64,000 nt of DNA, from NCBI RefSeq assembly GCF_026625125.1, contig NZ_CP113097.1, positions 1,364,001-1,428,000 on the forward strand, written 5' to 3'. Of the stretch, positions 47,824 to 58,806 are shown piece by piece. This DNA is from Pseudomonas putida. Its GTDB lineage: Bacteria > Pseudomonadota > Gammaproteobacteria > Pseudomonadales > Pseudomonadaceae. Each line of letters opens with the position of its first letter. Positions within the stretch are counted from its first letter, which is position 1. The position numbers and the translations under genes are program-made. The notes beneath the pieces were generated by a model, which was not told the origin of the DNA, searched no databases, and worked only from the letters and a program-made list of their open reading frames with translations.

Positions 47824-48495
47824 ATGCGCGATTACCAGTGGTTGCATGAGTACTGCCTGAACCGCTTCGGCTCGGCCCAGGCCCTGGAGGCCTTCCTGCC
47901 GCAGCCGCGCACCCCGGCGCAGCTGCGCGACATCAGCAACGACCGCTACCTGTCGACCTTGGCCTTGCGCGTGTTCCGCGCAGGGCTCAAACACAGCCTG
48001 GTCGATGCAAAATGGCCGGCATTCGAGCAGGTGTTCTTCGGTTTCGACCCGGAGAAGGTCGTACTGATGGGCGCGGAGCACCTGGAGCGGTTGATGCAGG
48101 ACGAGCGCATCATCCGCCACCTGGGCAAGCTCAAGAGCGTGCCGCGCAATGCTCAGATGATCCTTGATGTGGCCAGGGAGAAGGGCAGCTTTGGTGCGTT
48201 CATCGCCGATTGGCCGGTGACCGATATCGTCGGGTTGTGGAAGTATCTGGCCAAGCATGGCAATCAGTTGGGCGGGTTGTCAGCGCCACGGTTTTTGCGC
48301 ATGGTCGGCAAGGATACGTTCATCCCCACCGATGACTTGGCCGCTGCGCTGATTGCCCAGAAGGTGATCGACAAGCAGCCGACCAGCCAGCGCGACCTGG
48401 CGCTGGTGCAGCAGGCTTTCAACCAGTGGCATGCCGAGAGCGGGCGGCCGCTGTGCCAGTTGTCGGTGATGCTGGCCCATACCGTCAACCATTGA
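47824..48495 (+). CDS. DNA-3-methyladenine glycosylase I-like protein
   Basis: A 223-residue member of the Tag family by pattern (YLSTLALRVFRAGLKHSLVD, AFEQVFFGFDPEKV, RIIRHLGKLKSVPRNA). E. coli Tag has a zinc snap formed by N- and C-terminal Cys and His. The N-terminal Cys is not at the expected place here and the C-terminal His-x3-Cys is absent, so this belongs to a diverged branch. A role in alkylation repair is plausible. It is three bases downstream of ttcA and probably cotranscribed. Confidence 0.78.
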   Translation: MRDYQWLHEYCLNRFGSAQALEAFLPQPRTPAQLRDISNDRYLSTLALRVFRAGLKHSLVDAKWPAFEQVFFGFDPEKVVLMGAEHLERLMQDERIIRHLGKLKSVPRNAQMILDVAREKGSFGAFIADWPVTDIVGLWKYLAKHGNQLGGLSAPRFLRMVGKDTFIPTDDLAAALIAQKVIDKQPTSQRDLALVQQAFNQWHAESGRPLCQLSVMLAHTVNH

Positions 48496-48528
48496 AAAAA
48501 CCCGGGCTGCAACAGCAGCCCTGCGGAT

Positions 48529-49890
<1,362 letters not shown>

Positions 49891-49975
49891 GTCGGGTCGC
49901 ATCCAGCTGGGTGTGGCGGCTATTCTAACCGCAGGAACTGACCTATTCGCTTGAAACTTCGAGAAGGATTGACCC

Positions 49976-50440
49976 ATGGCAAGGCGTTTGGCAGCAGTAT
50001 TGGCCATCACCGCTGGCCTTTTGCTCAGTGGCTGCGGTGCCGACTACGGTGTGGACCAGCATGGCAACACGGTGAAGGCCGAACAGATCGACGGGCACTG
50101 GCTGGTGCTCAATTATTGGGCTGAATGGTGCGGCCCGTGCCGTACGGAGGTGCCTGAGCTGAACACTGCGGCCAAGCAGTGGGCGGCCGATGGCATCAAG
50201 GTGGTGGGGGTGAACTTCGATGGCCTGCAGGGGCAGGAGTTGAAGCAGGCGGCCGATACCTTGGGCATCGGCTTTACCGTGCTGGCCCAGGACCCGGCCG
50301 AGCGTTATGACCTGCCACGCAGCGAAGCGTTGCCGGTGACCTACATCATCGATGACCAGGGCAAGGTCCGCGAGCAACTGCTGGGTGAGCAGACCCTGGA
50401 AGGGCTCCAGGCCAAGATCAAAGCGCTCAAGGGGGCCTGA
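49976..50440 (+). CDS. TlpA-like thioredoxin-fold lipoprotein
   Basis: A 154-residue precursor. The signal peptide ends in a lipobox (LLLSGC, Cys at 20). A thioredoxin fold follows with WCGPC and the cis-Pro loop LPVTYII. It is a periplasmic, membrane-anchored thiol-disulfide reductase. It is divergent from the ArsC-family gene. The 3' end lies inside the first copy of a 107-bp tandem duplication. Confidence 0.9.
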   Translation: MARRLAAVLAITAGLLLSGCGADYGVDQHGNTVKAEQIDGHWLVLNYWAEWCGPCRTEVPELNTAAKQWAADGIKVVGVNFDGLQGQELKQAADTLGIGFTVLAQDPAERYDLPRSEALPVTYIIDDQGKVREQLLGEQTLEGLQAKIKALKGA

Positions 50441-50636
50441 GAGCGGCAAGCTTCAAGCTTCAAGCCGCAAGAAAAAGCGGGCCGTGCATAGATCCGCCTT
50501 TGCTTGCAGCTTGTAGCTTGCAGCTCAAAGCACTCAACGGGGCCTCAAAGCGGCAAGCCTCAAGCTTCAAGCTGCAAGAAAAAGCTGGCCGTGCGCCGAT
50601 CCGCCTTTGCTTGCAGCTTGCAGCTTGCAGCTTAAA
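50420..50636. repeat. 107-bp tandem duplication of a hairpin-forming element
   Basis: Two near-identical units start at 50420 and 50527, each beginning AAAGC-CTCAA-GGGGCCT. The first unit contains the last codons of the TlpA-like gene, so the duplication copied its end. Each unit has CAAGCTTCAAGC repeats on the left and GCTTGCAGCTTG repeats on the right that can pair into a hairpin and may act as a terminator. A related repeat lies at 57784-57823. Confidence 0.8.
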
Positions 50637-50648
50637 GCTTCCAAGAGC

Positions 50649-51053
50649 TTAGCCCTCTTCGGGCCAGAACCGCAGGGGCTTGCCTTCGGCCGGCCAGAAG
50701 CGCAACTGCTCTACAGGGGACACATCCCAGCGCTGCACCGTCTCCAGCGCCTGCAGGAAGCGCTTTTCCTGCTCCATCAACGCCGGCGCGCAAAGCTTGC
50801 GGGTCTTGCCGACCTTGCCGAAGCTCAGGTGCTCGCCGTCCAGCGTGTACTGGGCGAACCAATGGTTGCAGCCCGCATTGCCATAGGCCCGGCCGTCACT
50901 GGCCAGCGTCAGTGTCAGGTGGCTGTAGTCGATCAGCGGCCGTTCACCGATCCACTCCAGCACATAGCTGCGCTCCAGTTGCAGCTTCGAAGGTTCGGTT
51001 GCGCAGCCGAGCAGGCCGGTGGCAATCAGGGCGCCGGTCAGCAGATTCTTCAC
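50649..51053 (-). CDS. META-domain lipoprotein (HslJ-like)
   Basis: Length is 134 residues from GTG 51053, which overlaps the upstream gene stop as GTGA. The signal peptide ends with a lipobox (GLLGC). A META/HslJ-type domain follows, with SDGRAYGNAGCNHW and the FGKVGKTRKLC stretch near the C-terminus. It is probably an outer-membrane lipoprotein. Function in the family is linked loosely to stress resistance. Confidence 0.78.
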   Translation of the reverse strand: MKNLLTGALIATGLLGCATEPSKLQLERSYVLEWIGERPLIDYSHLTLTLASDGRAYGNAGCNHWFAQYTLDGEHLSFGKVGKTRKLCAPALMEQEKRFLQALETVQRWDVSPVEQLRFWPAEGKPLRFWPEEG

Positions 51054-51487
51054 TCGGTGCTCTCCTGGCAACGCGGGCACACGTGCTTGTCGCCACGACT
51101 GGCCCAGCCCAGCTCGGCGATACGCGCCGTAGCGGCCGGCTGGCGGGCCTTCTTGCCCAGCTTGGCGTCCACGGCGAACTCGAAGTCCAACACGGCATCG
51201 CAGCTGTCGCACTCAGCCTGCCAATTGAGGATTTCCAGCTCGTGGAACAGCGGGCCGCTGGCCACGGCCACCCACTGGCCACGCGGGTTGATCAGGTGGC
51301 GCACGCTCTCGACCGTCAGGCGCATGGACAAGTCCTTGCTGCCCTTGAGGGTGACCAACAGGGTGTCGCCCTTGTGCATCGAACCACCGTTGCCGGTCAC
51401 CTGGTAGCGGCCCGGTACCAGGGCGCGGCACTCGATCAAGGTGTGTTGCGGGTTGAAAAGGGTGTAGCGGAAATCGTGCTCGACCAT
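51050..51487 (-). CDS. Conserved hypothetical protein with zinc-ribbon-like cysteines
   Basis: Length is 145 residues from ATG 51487, with GGAGG upstream. No family was recognised. It has a beta-rich N-terminal half, and CDSCD in the middle with CPRC near the C-terminus (CxxC pairs) suggests a bound zinc. It is translationally coupled to the META-domain lipoprotein gene downstream. Confidence 0.65.
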   Translation of the reverse strand: MVEHDFRYTLFNPQHTLIECRALVPGRYQVTGNGGSMHKGDTLLVTLKGSKDLSMRLTVESVRHLINPRGQWVAVASGPLFHELEILNWQAECDSCDAVLDFEFAVDAKLGKKARQPAATARIAELGWASRGDKHVCPRCQESTE

Positions 51488-51518
51488 GGGTCCTCCAGAA
51501 ATGCCGCGTATCCTAGCA

Positions 51519-52508
51519 TCAACCTGTGACCAGATTCTGCGCATTACCCGCCGCCCAGCGGTTGATGTTTTCCAGCGTGGTCGCGGCAATGGCATCCAGC
51601 GCTTCGCGGGTCAGAAACGCCTGGTGCGCGGTGACGATCACATTGGGGAACGTCAGCAGCCGCGCCAGCACATCATCCTGCAGCGGCAGGTCAGAACGGT
51701 CCTCGAAAAACAGCTGGGCTTCTTCTTCATACACATCCAGCCCCAGGTACCCGAGCTGGCCGCTTTTCAAGGCCTCGATCAGGGCCGGGGTGTCGACCAG
51801 CGCACCACGGCCGGTGTTGATCAGCATGGCGCCGGGCTGCAGCTGGGCCAGGCTTTGCGGGTTGATCAGGTGCCGGGTGTGTTCGGTGAGCGGGCAGTGC
51901 AGGCTGATGATCCGCGCCTCGCGCAGCAGTTCTGGCAGCTCGACGTAGCGCGCCCCAAGCGCCAGCAGTTGGGGGTTGGGGGAGGGGTCATAAGCCAGCA
52001 ACTGGCATCCGAAGCCTGCCATGATCTGGGCGAAGGCGGCGCCGATCTGGCCGGTACCGACCACGCCGACGGCCTTGCCGTGCAGGTCGAAGCCGGTCAG
52101 GCCATGCAGGGTGAAGTCACCCTCGCGGGTGCGGTTGTAGGCCCGGTGCAGGCGTCGGTTGAGGGCCAGGATAAGCGCCACGGCATGCTCGGCCACGGCG
52201 TGCGGTGAGTACGCGGGTACGCGCACCACCGCCAGGCCGAGCCTTTGGGCGGCAGCCAGGTCGACATGGTTGTAGCCGGCCGAGCGCAGGGCGATCAGGC
52301 GCGTACCGCCAGCCGCCAGGCGTTGCAATACCTGGGCGTCGAGCTCATCGTTGATGAATGCGCACACCACCTCGAAGCCCTGAGCCAGGGCGGCTGTGTC
52401 GAGGGTCAGGCGGGCGGGCTGGAAATGCAGCTCCACAGCGCTATCACAAGCGGCCTGGGTGAAGCTTTCCTGGTCGTAGTGCTGGCTGCTGAACAAAAGA
52501 GCGCGCAT
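51519..52508 (-). CDS. ldhA: D-lactate dehydrogenase (fermentative, NAD-dependent)
   Basis: Length is 329 residues from ATG 52508; the long open frame upstream is not coding. It is a D-2-hydroxyacid dehydrogenase with NAD-binding GVVGTGQIG, active-site Arg in LRSAGYNHVDL, a second conserved segment NTGRGALVDT, and the catalytic His in TAHQAFLT. The pattern FEDRSDLPLQDD is characteristic of LdhA rather than the broader family. It reduces pyruvate to D-lactate. Confidence 0.92.
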   Translation of the reverse strand: MRALLFSSQHYDQESFTQAACDSAVELHFQPARLTLDTAALAQGFEVVCAFINDELDAQVLQRLAAGGTRLIALRSAGYNHVDLAAAQRLGLAVVRVPAYSPHAVAEHAVALILALNRRLHRAYNRTREGDFTLHGLTGFDLHGKAVGVVGTGQIGAAFAQIMAGFGCQLLAYDPSPNPQLLALGARYVELPELLREARIISLHCPLTEHTRHLINPQSLAQLQPGAMLINTGRGALVDTPALIEALKSGQLGYLGLDVYEEEAQLFFEDRSDLPLQDDVLARLLTFPNVIVTAHQAFLTREALDAIAATTLENINRWAAGNAQNLVTG

Positions 52509-52582
52509 GGTCGGGCTTCCTTGATCGTGGTTGGGGGATTGTAGCCACCTGCGCGCACAAGGAAGTTGATCTACGCCGCCCC

Positions 52583-52716
52583 CATCGCCGGCAAGCCGGC
52601 TCCCACCGCAACCGCGCACTGCTTCAGGCCTGCGCTTTACCTGTGGAAGCCGCCGTCTTGCCCCATTCATAAAAGCCGGCGCAAATCCCTGTGGCCGGCT
52701 TGCCGGCGATGAGGCC
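52583..52716. repeat. Pair of opposed REP-like elements
   Basis: CATCGCCGGCAAGCCGGCTC (starting 52583) and GGCCGGCTTGCCGGCGATGA (starting 52693) are inverted copies of the same REP-like unit seen at 41679 and 45469. They flank about 80 bp between the ldhA promoter and the gacS stop. Paired inverted REPs can form a large cruciform or hairpin and may act in transcript termination. Confidence 0.6.
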
Positions 52717-52723
52717 TTGAAGG

Positions 52724-55483
52724 TCAGGCGTTCTGGCGGGCCTGCTCCGCCAGCCGGACAATTGCGCCATCCAGCTCGTCGAGCGCCTGCTGCGCTTGCG
52801 GATGCTCCTGTTTCAGCAAGGTCTCGCTGCGCTGGCAGGCGGCACGCAACTGCGGCACGCCGCAATAGCGCGAGGCACCGTTGAGCCGATGCACCTGCTC
52901 GATCAGCACACCATGATCGTCCGCCTCCCGTGCAGCACGAATGGCTTCACGGTCCGACGCCAGCGACGCCAGCAACATGGTCAGCATGTCTGCCGCCAGA
53001 TCCGGCTTGCCTGCCGCGAGGCGCAAGCCTTCGTCAGGGTCGAGCACCGGTAGATCCTGGCCCTCGGCCTGCTGTTCCTCCAGGCGCTCCAATGGCCCGA
53101 CACCCAGGCTCAGGCCGGTCCATTTCATCACCACCTGGGCCAGCTGGCGCTCGCTGATCGGTTTGGTCAGGTAGTCGTCCATGCCGCTGTGCAGCAGTGC
53201 CCGTTTCTCGTTGGCCATGGCGTGGGCAGTGAGGGCGACGATCGGCAGCGGGCTGCCGCTCTGGGTGTTTTCCCACAAGCGGATCTGCTCGGTGCAGGCA
53301 CGGCCATCCATGCCTGGCATCTGCACGTCCATCAGCACCAGGTCGAAGTGTTCGCTCTGTACCGCCTGGACCGCAGCATGGCCGTTGTCGAGCGCCAGCA
53401 CATCGGCGCCGAGGTCTTCCAGCAGGGTTTGTACCAACAGCAGGTTGGCCGCATTGTCGTCGACACAGAGGATTTTCGGCTGGCGCTGGCCGCGCGTTGG
53501 CGCGGCCAGTTCGCCCCGCGTACGGCGCGGTTGCAGCAGCTCCAGCAGCAGGCGGCGCAGCTTGCGCGTGCAGGTCGGCTTGGACAGCAGTTGGCCATGG
53601 CCATTAGGCAGGTGAGGGTGGTACAGCGCTTGCTCGGTGGTCGGGCAAAGCACCACGCAATGGCAGTGGTAGCGCTCCAGTTGCTGGTGGTATTGGCCCA
53701 GCTGTTCGGGCGTGAGAGTGCCCAGGTTGGCACCCAGCACTGCGAACTCGAAGGGCATGCCGGCCTGGAAGCCCGCCTGAACCCCCTGCAGCAGTTGTTC
53801 ATACGAGGCGAACAGGCTTACGCTCAAGCCGCAGTCCTGCAACTGATGCTCCAGGGCCTGGCGTGCCAGGTCATGCCCGTCGACGATCGCCGCGCGACGC
53901 CCCAGCAGCGGCTGCGACGCCTGCGTCTCGCTGTCGTCGTGGGCCTTGGGCAGGCTCAGGCTGATCCAGAATTGCGAACCCTCCCCTGGGGTGCTGTCGA
54001 CCCCGATCTCGCCGCCCATCTGCTCGATCAGGCGCTTGGAAATCACCAGCCCAAGGCCGGTGCCGCCCGGCTGGCGGGCCAGCGAATTGTCGGCCTGGCT
54101 GAACGCCTGAAACAACGTGCGCACATCCTGCGGTGACAGGCCGATACCGGTGTCCTGCACGCTGATGCGCAGTTGCGCGCTGTCTTGTTGCTCGTCCTCG
54201 AGCATTGCCCGCACGACGATGGTGCCCTCGCGGGTGAATTTGATGGCGTTGCTCACCAGGTTGGTGAGGATCTGCTTGAGCCGCAGCGGGTCGCCAACCA
54301 GCGATGACGGTGTGTCGCGGTAGATCAGGCTGAGCAACTCCAGCTGCTTGGCGTGGGCGGCGGGCGCCAGGATGGTGAGGGTGTCCTGGACCAGGTCGCG
54401 CAGGTTGAAAGGGATGCTGTCGAGCACCAGCTTGCCGGCCTCGATTTTGGAAAAGTCGAGGATCTCGTTGATGATCCCCAACAGGTTGTCGGCCGATTTC
54501 TCGATGGTGTTCAGGTAGTCCAGCTGGCGCGGGGTCAGCTCGCTTTTCTGCAACAGGTGGGTGAAGCCGAGAATACCGTTGAGCGGCGTGCGGATTTCGT
54601 GGCTCATGTTGGCCAGGAATTCCGATTTGATGCGGCTCGCCTCCAGGGCCTCCTTGCGCGCCATGTCCAGCTCGATGTTCTGGATTTCGATGGTTTCCAG
54701 GTTCTGGCGCACATCCTCGGTGGCCTGATCGATGCTGTGCTGCAGTTCTTCATGGGCGCTGTGCAGGGTTTCTGCCATGCGGTTGATGCCCCTGGCCAGT
54801 TCGTCCAGCTCGTGGCTGCCCATGGCGGGCAGACGTTCTTCCAGGTGGCCGTCTTTGAGCTGGTTGACGGCATGCTTGATGCGCGCGATCGGGTCATTGA
54901 TGGTGCGGCTCATGCGCATTGCCAGCAGGCCGCTGAGCACCAGGCACGCGAGTATCAGCAGCATGCTGGTGAACAGGTTGCGGTAGCCGCGCAGCAGCGT
55001 ACCGTCGTGCGACAGTTCGATCTCGACCCAACCCAGCAGGCGCTCGGCTTCGGCCGGGACGGCTTCGGTGGCCAGGTCGCGGTGGTGGCCGAACACCGGC
55101 ATCAGGTAGCGGGTGGCATCGTTGCCGCTGCGCTCCAACAGTTGAGTACCCGTGCCGCCGCTGGGCGCCTGGTTGATCATGCTGGGGCCAGCGTGGGCCA
55201 GACGGGTGCGGTCCGGGGCGAGGAAGGCCACTGCACGCACATCGGCCTGCTCCAGCGTTTGCGCAGCGATCCGCTCCAGTTGCGCAGGCGCCTGCCGGGC
55301 CATGGCGGGCGCGGCCAACGGTGCCAGTTGTTCGGCAATCATCTTGCCGCGTTGCAGCAGTTGGGTGCGCAACTGGTCTTGCTGCAGCCACGTGAAATAG
55401 CTGCCCAGCACCAGAGCCATCAAGCTGGCAGGCAGCAGTGCCAGCAGCAGTACCCGGCTTCTGATTCCCAAACGATCGAGCAC
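52724..55483 (-). CDS. gacS: Hybrid sensor kinase GacS (BarA)
   Basis: A 919-residue tripartite kinase. TM1 is near residues 10-30 and TM2 near 170-190. A HAMP domain follows, then H-box [17 protein letters not shown] box [10 protein letters not shown] and G box [11 protein letters not shown] degenerate middle receiver is followed by a true receiver with Asp in [10 protein letters not shown]. The C-terminal HPt domain has its His in QVHRLNGAS. It is the Gac/Rsm master sensor that activates GacA and the small RNAs controlling secondary metabolism and biofilm. Length and domain order fit GacS. Confidence 0.95.
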   Translation of the reverse strand: MLDRLGIRSRVLLLALLPASLMALVLGSYFTWLQQDQLRTQLLQRGKMIAEQLAPLAAPAMARQAPAQLERIAAQTLEQADVRAVAFLAPDRTRLAHAGPSMINQAPSGGTGTQLLERSGNDATRYLMPVFGHHRDLATEAVPAEAERLLGWVEIELSHDGTLLRGYRNLFTSMLLILACLVLSGLLAMRMSRTINDPIARIKHAVNQLKDGHLEERLPAMGSHELDELARGINRMAETLHSAHEELQHSIDQATEDVRQNLETIEIQNIELDMARKEALEASRIKSEFLANMSHEIRTPLNGILGFTHLLQKSELTPRQLDYLNTIEKSADNLLGIINEILDFSKIEAGKLVLDSIPFNLRDLVQDTLTILAPAAHAKQLELLSLIYRDTPSSLVGDPLRLKQILTNLVSNAIKFTREGTIVVRAMLEDEQQDSAQLRISVQDTGIGLSPQDVRTLFQAFSQADNSLARQPGGTGLGLVISKRLIEQMGGEIGVDSTPGEGSQFWISLSLPKAHDDSETQASQPLLGRRAAIVDGHDLARQALEHQLQDCGLSVSLFASYEQLLQGVQAGFQAGMPFEFAVLGANLGTLTPEQLGQYHQQLERYHCHCVVLCPTTEQALYHPHLPNGHGQLLSKPTCTRKLRRLLLELLQPRRTRGELAAPTRGQRQPKILCVDDNAANLLLVQTLLEDLGADVLALDNGHAAVQAVQSEHFDLVLMDVQMPGMDGRACTEQIRLWENTQSGSPLPIVALTAHAMANEKRALLHSGMDDYLTKPISERQLAQVVMKWTGLSLGVGPLERLEEQQAEGQDLPVLDPDEGLRLAAGKPDLAADMLTMLLASLASDREAIRAAREADDHGVLIEQVHRLNGASRYCGVPQLRAACQRSETLLKQEHPQAQQALDELDGAIVRLAEQARQNA

Positions 55484-55677
55484 ACTCGCCTCCTGTGATG
55501 TGCCTGGATGCCGTTACTGGCGTAACGGAGCAAAGCGGAAAGTTACTCCGCCTGCCTGCCTAATGCACCCTTTATGTGGCTGTTTTCACCCAGCAGTCGG
55601 GCGTTGAGCGCAGGGCGGTTGCCTATGGCGGACGCATGCTCAATAATCGCGTAATTGAGAATATGTGGCAGTTGCCA

Positions 55678-56394
55678 ATGAATCCCGTAACTATTAATAC
55701 TTCCAGCATCCTCGCCATCGAGGATGACCCGGTGCTGGGTGCCTACCTGCACGAAGAACTGCAGCGCGGCGGCTTTGCGGTGACCTGGTGCCGCAACGGC
55801 CTGGAAGGCCTGGAAACCGCCGGTCGTCAGGACTTCGACGTGGTCCTGATGGATATTCTGCTGCCCGGGCTCAACGGTCTTGATGCCCTGGCCCAGCTGC
55901 GTCGACGCAGCGCCACGCCGGTTATCCTGATGTCGGCGTTAGGTGCCGAGGCCGACCGCATCAATGGCTTCCAGCGCGGTGCCGACGATTACCTGCCCAA
56001 GCCTTTCAGCATGGTCGAGCTGCAGGTGCGCATCGAGGCCATCCTGCGCCGCGTCGCGCTGGAGCGTCGTCATCAGCCGCCATCGGGTATTGCCTGCGGC
56101 GAGCTGTGGTTCGACGAGACGGTTTGCGATGTCAGCTTCGGTGGCCGGCAGGCAGGCCTCACCCCTAGCGAGTATCGCCTGTTCGATCTCCTCAACCGCA
56201 ACGTCGACGAGGTGCTGAGCAAGCCTTTTCTCTACCAGCAGGTGCTGCAACGGGGCTATTCGCGGCATGACCGTAGCCTGGACATGCACGTCAGCCAGAT
56301 CCGCCGCAAGCTCAAAGGCATCGGCTACCTGGAGCGGCAGATCCGCACCGTGTGGGGCAAGGGTTACGTGCTCAGTGCCGGTGAAGCGGAGTAG
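55678..56394 (+). CDS. OmpR-family response regulator
   Basis: Length is about 238 residues if the ATG at 55678 is used. Earlier in-frame ATGs (55663, 55636) are possible and no ribosome site is decisive. The receiver has phospho-acceptor Asp in VLMDILLPG and Lys in PKPFS. The C-terminal winged helix has LTPSEYRLFDLL and MHVSQIRRKLKG. It precedes its kinase gene by three bases. The signal is unknown. Confidence 0.9.
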   Translation: MNPVTINTSSILAIEDDPVLGAYLHEELQRGGFAVTWCRNGLEGLETAGRQDFDVVLMDILLPGLNGLDALAQLRRRSATPVILMSALGAEADRINGFQRGADDYLPKPFSMVELQVRIEAILRRVALERRHQPPSGIACGELWFDETVCDVSFGGRQAGLTPSEYRLFDLLNRNVDEVLSKPFLYQQVLQRGYSRHDRSLDMHVSQIRRKLKGIGYLERQIRTVWGKGYVLSAGEAE

Positions 56395-56397
56395 GCC

Positions 56398-57789
56398 ATG
56401 CTGGACCGTCACTCGCTGTTCTGGAAGCTGGCCATCCTGCTGGTAGGTTTCTGCCTGCTGATGATCGGTCTGAGTTACACCTGGGGCCGGCATATGGAAA
56501 CCCAGAATGCCTACCTCGATGAGCCTGCCCGCCAAGTGCTGCGCAGCTATGCCGGGGAGGCCGAGGCGGCCTGGCGCAGTGGTGGCCGCACCGGGCTGGA
56601 CCAGTGGGTTGCGGCCATGCACCAGCGTGAGCGCGGCTGGATAGGCGTGCTCGATAGCAATCTGCAGCCCCTTGCCAGCACCGCCCTCGGCCCCGAGATC
56701 ATGCAGCGGCTCACGCGCCTGCGCGGTGTCGACTGGCCCATGAGCCGGCGCAGTACTGACCAGCCCTGGCTGCGCATACCGTTTCCGGGGGCACCGGAGC
56801 AGGGCATGCTGGTGATGGTGCTGCCCGAACGTTTCAACCCTGGCCAGTACCGGGTGCTGTGGCGGGTGTTGACCAACGGTGTGATTCCCGGGTTGTTCAC
56901 CTTGCTGCTGTGTGTCGGCCTGTACCGCATGCTGATCGTGCCGCTCAACCAGTTGCGCGAGCAGGCCAATGCCTGGCGTGCCGACCAGCTGTCGGCGCGG
57001 CTGGACGCACGCACCACCGCCCGGCATGACGAACTGGGCGAGCTGGCCCGCGCCTTCGACCAGATGGCCGAACGGCTGCAGGGCACGGTGGCCATGCAAC
57101 AGCAGTTGCTGCGTGATTTGTCCCATGAAATGCGCACACCGCTGAGCCGGTTGCGGGTGGCCTGCGACGGTGAAACCGACCTTCAGCGCCTGCGCGAGCG
57201 CCTGGGGCGCGAGGTGGACTGTATGCAGCAGTTGGTCGAGAACACCTTGCAGCTTGCCTGGCAGGATGCCGAGCGTGCGCCGATGAACCTTGAGCCTATC
57301 CAAGTGCAGGCCCTGTGGGACCTGCTGGCAGAGGATGCCAGTTACGAAAGCGGCTGGTCCCCCGAACGCCTGCGCTGCGAACTGCCAGCCGACTGCTGGG
57401 TGCAGGGCAACCTGAATCATCTGGCTCAGGCGTTGGAAAACATGCTGCGCAATGCGATCCGCCACTCCCCGGAAAACGGCGTGGTGCAGCTGGCCGGGCA
57501 GCGTGAAGGTAGCCATTGGCGCCTGTGGCTGGAAGATCAGGGCGGTGGTGTGGCTACCGAGGATCTGGAGCGCATCTTCGCCCCCTTCACCCGGCTCGAT
57601 GGCTCGCGCCCCGGCGACGGCGGTTTCGGCCTGGGCCTGAGCATCGCCCGCAGTGCGATCCAGCGTCAGGGCGGCACCCTGTGGGCAGAGAACGGCAAAC
57701 GCGGTCTAAAGCTCTGCATGCGCCTACCGCTGCACCTCCCCGCGCCATCTCTGCAACCCCCGCCCCCACAAACGCTACCCACAGCTTGA
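56398..57789 (+). CDS. Sensor histidine kinase
   Basis: A 463-residue kinase. TM1 is near residues 10-28, the periplasmic region spans about 30-155, and TM2 is near 160-180. HAMP follows, then H-box LSHEMRTPLSRLRV, N box NMLRNAIRHS and G boxes DQGGGVA and GFGLGLSIA. It forms an operon with the response regulator upstream. The Pro-rich last 20 residues are unusual. The stimulus is not evident. Confidence 0.9.
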   Translation: MLDRHSLFWKLAILLVGFCLLMIGLSYTWGRHMETQNAYLDEPARQVLRSYAGEAEAAWRSGGRTGLDQWVAAMHQRERGWIGVLDSNLQPLASTALGPEIMQRLTRLRGVDWPMSRRSTDQPWLRIPFPGAPEQGMLVMVLPERFNPGQYRVLWRVLTNGVIPGLFTLLLCVGLYRMLIVPLNQLREQANAWRADQLSARLDARTTARHDELGELARAFDQMAERLQGTVAMQQQLLRDLSHEMRTPLSRLRVACDGETDLQRLRERLGREVDCMQQLVENTLQLAWQDAERAPMNLEPIQVQALWDLLAEDASYESGWSPERLRCELPADCWVQGNLNHLAQALENMLRNAIRHSPENGVVQLAGQREGSHWRLWLEDQGGGVATEDLERIFAPFTRLDGSRPGDGGFGLGLSIARSAIQRQGGTLWAENGKRGLKLCMRLPLHLPAPSLQPPPPQTLPTA

Positions 57790-57823
57790 AGCTTGCAGCT
57801 TGCCGCTTATAGCTTGTAGCTAT
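57784..57823. repeat. Short AGCTTGCAGCTTG-type repeat
   Basis: GCTTGAAGCTTGCAGCTTGC followed by CGCTTATAGCTTGTAGCT resembles the right arm of the duplicated units at 50420-50636. It begins inside the kinase stop region and lies before cysM. Confidence 0.5.
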
Positions 57824-57906
57824 ACCCACCACAGATTGCGTGATATGGCCGGGAAGTGTTTGCCGGTATGATAGGCGCCCCTGCCGTCCGGATTGTGAAA
57901 TACACC

Positions 57907-58806
57907 ATGACCTTGCAGTACCCAACCATCGCCGATTGCGTCGGCAATACGCCCCTGGTTCGCCTGCAGCGCATCGCTGGAGAAACCAGCAACACCCTCC
58001 TGCTCAAGCTCGAGGGTAACAATCCAGCAGGCTCCGTGAAGGACCGCCCGGCACTGTCGATGATCGCGCGCGCCGAACTGCGCGGCCAGATCAAGCCCGG
58101 CGACACCCTGATCGAAGCTACCTCCGGAAATACCGGTATAGCCCTGGCCATGGCGGCAGCGATCAAGGGCTACAAGATGATCCTGATCATGCCCGACAAC
58201 TCCACCGCGGAGCGCAAGGCAGCGATGACTGCCTACGGTGCCGAGCTGATCCTTGTGACCAAGGAAGAGGGGATGGAAGGTGCCCGCGACCTGGCCGAGA
58301 AGCTGCAGGCCGAAGGCCGCGGTCTTGTGCTGGACCAGTTCGCCAACGGCGACAACCCGATTGCTCACTACAACAGCACCGGCCCGGAAATCTGGCAGCA
58401 GACCCAGGGCACCATCACGCATTTCGTCAGCTCCATGGGCACCACCGGCACCATCATGGGTTGCTCGCAGTACCTCAAGGAGCAGAATCCGGCCGTGCAG
58501 ATCGTTGGCCTGCAACCGATGGAAGGCTCGGCCATTCCGGGCATCCGCCGCTGGCCCGAGCAGTACCTGCCGAAAATCTTCGATGCCACCCGCGTTGACC
58601 GCGTCATGGACATGTCCCAGCAAGAAGCTGAAGACACCATGCGCCGCCTTGCCCGCGAAGAGGGCATTTTCTGCGGCGTGTCTTCCGGTGGTGCGGTGGC
58701 AGCCATGCTGCGCCTGTCCCAGGAAGTGGAAAACGCGGTAATGGTCGCGATCATTTGCGACCGTGGCGACCGTTACCTGTCCACCGGCCTGTTCGACCCG
58801 AGCTAA
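57907..58806 (+). CDS. cysM: Cysteine synthase B
   Basis: Length is 299 residues from ATG 57907; 17 more codons are open upstream. The pyridoxal phosphate Lys is in NPAGSVKDRPA, the substrate loop is EATSGNTG, and the phosphate-binding loop is SSMGTTGT. It makes cysteine from O-acetylserine and sulfide or thiosulfate. rlmD starts directly after its stop codon. Confidence 0.95.
   Translation: MTLQYPTIADCVGNTPLVRLQRIAGETSNTLLLKLEGNNPAGSVKDRPALSMIARAELRGQIKPGDTLIEATSGNTGIALAMAAAIKGYKMILIMPDNSTAERKAAMTAYGAELILVTKEEGMEGARDLAEKLQAEGRGLVLDQFANGDNPIAHYNSTGPEIWQQTQGTITHFVSSMGTTGTIMGCSQYLKEQNPAVQIVGLQPMEGSAIPGIRRWPEQYLPKIFDATRVDRVMDMSQQEAEDTMRRLAREEGIFCGVSSGGAVAAMLRLSQEVENAVMVAIICDRGDRYLSTGLFDPS

Noticed and set aside
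50460..50640. CRISPR-like repeat array
   Set aside because: Only two units, no unique spacers of constant length and no cas genes; it is a tandem duplication of a hairpin element.
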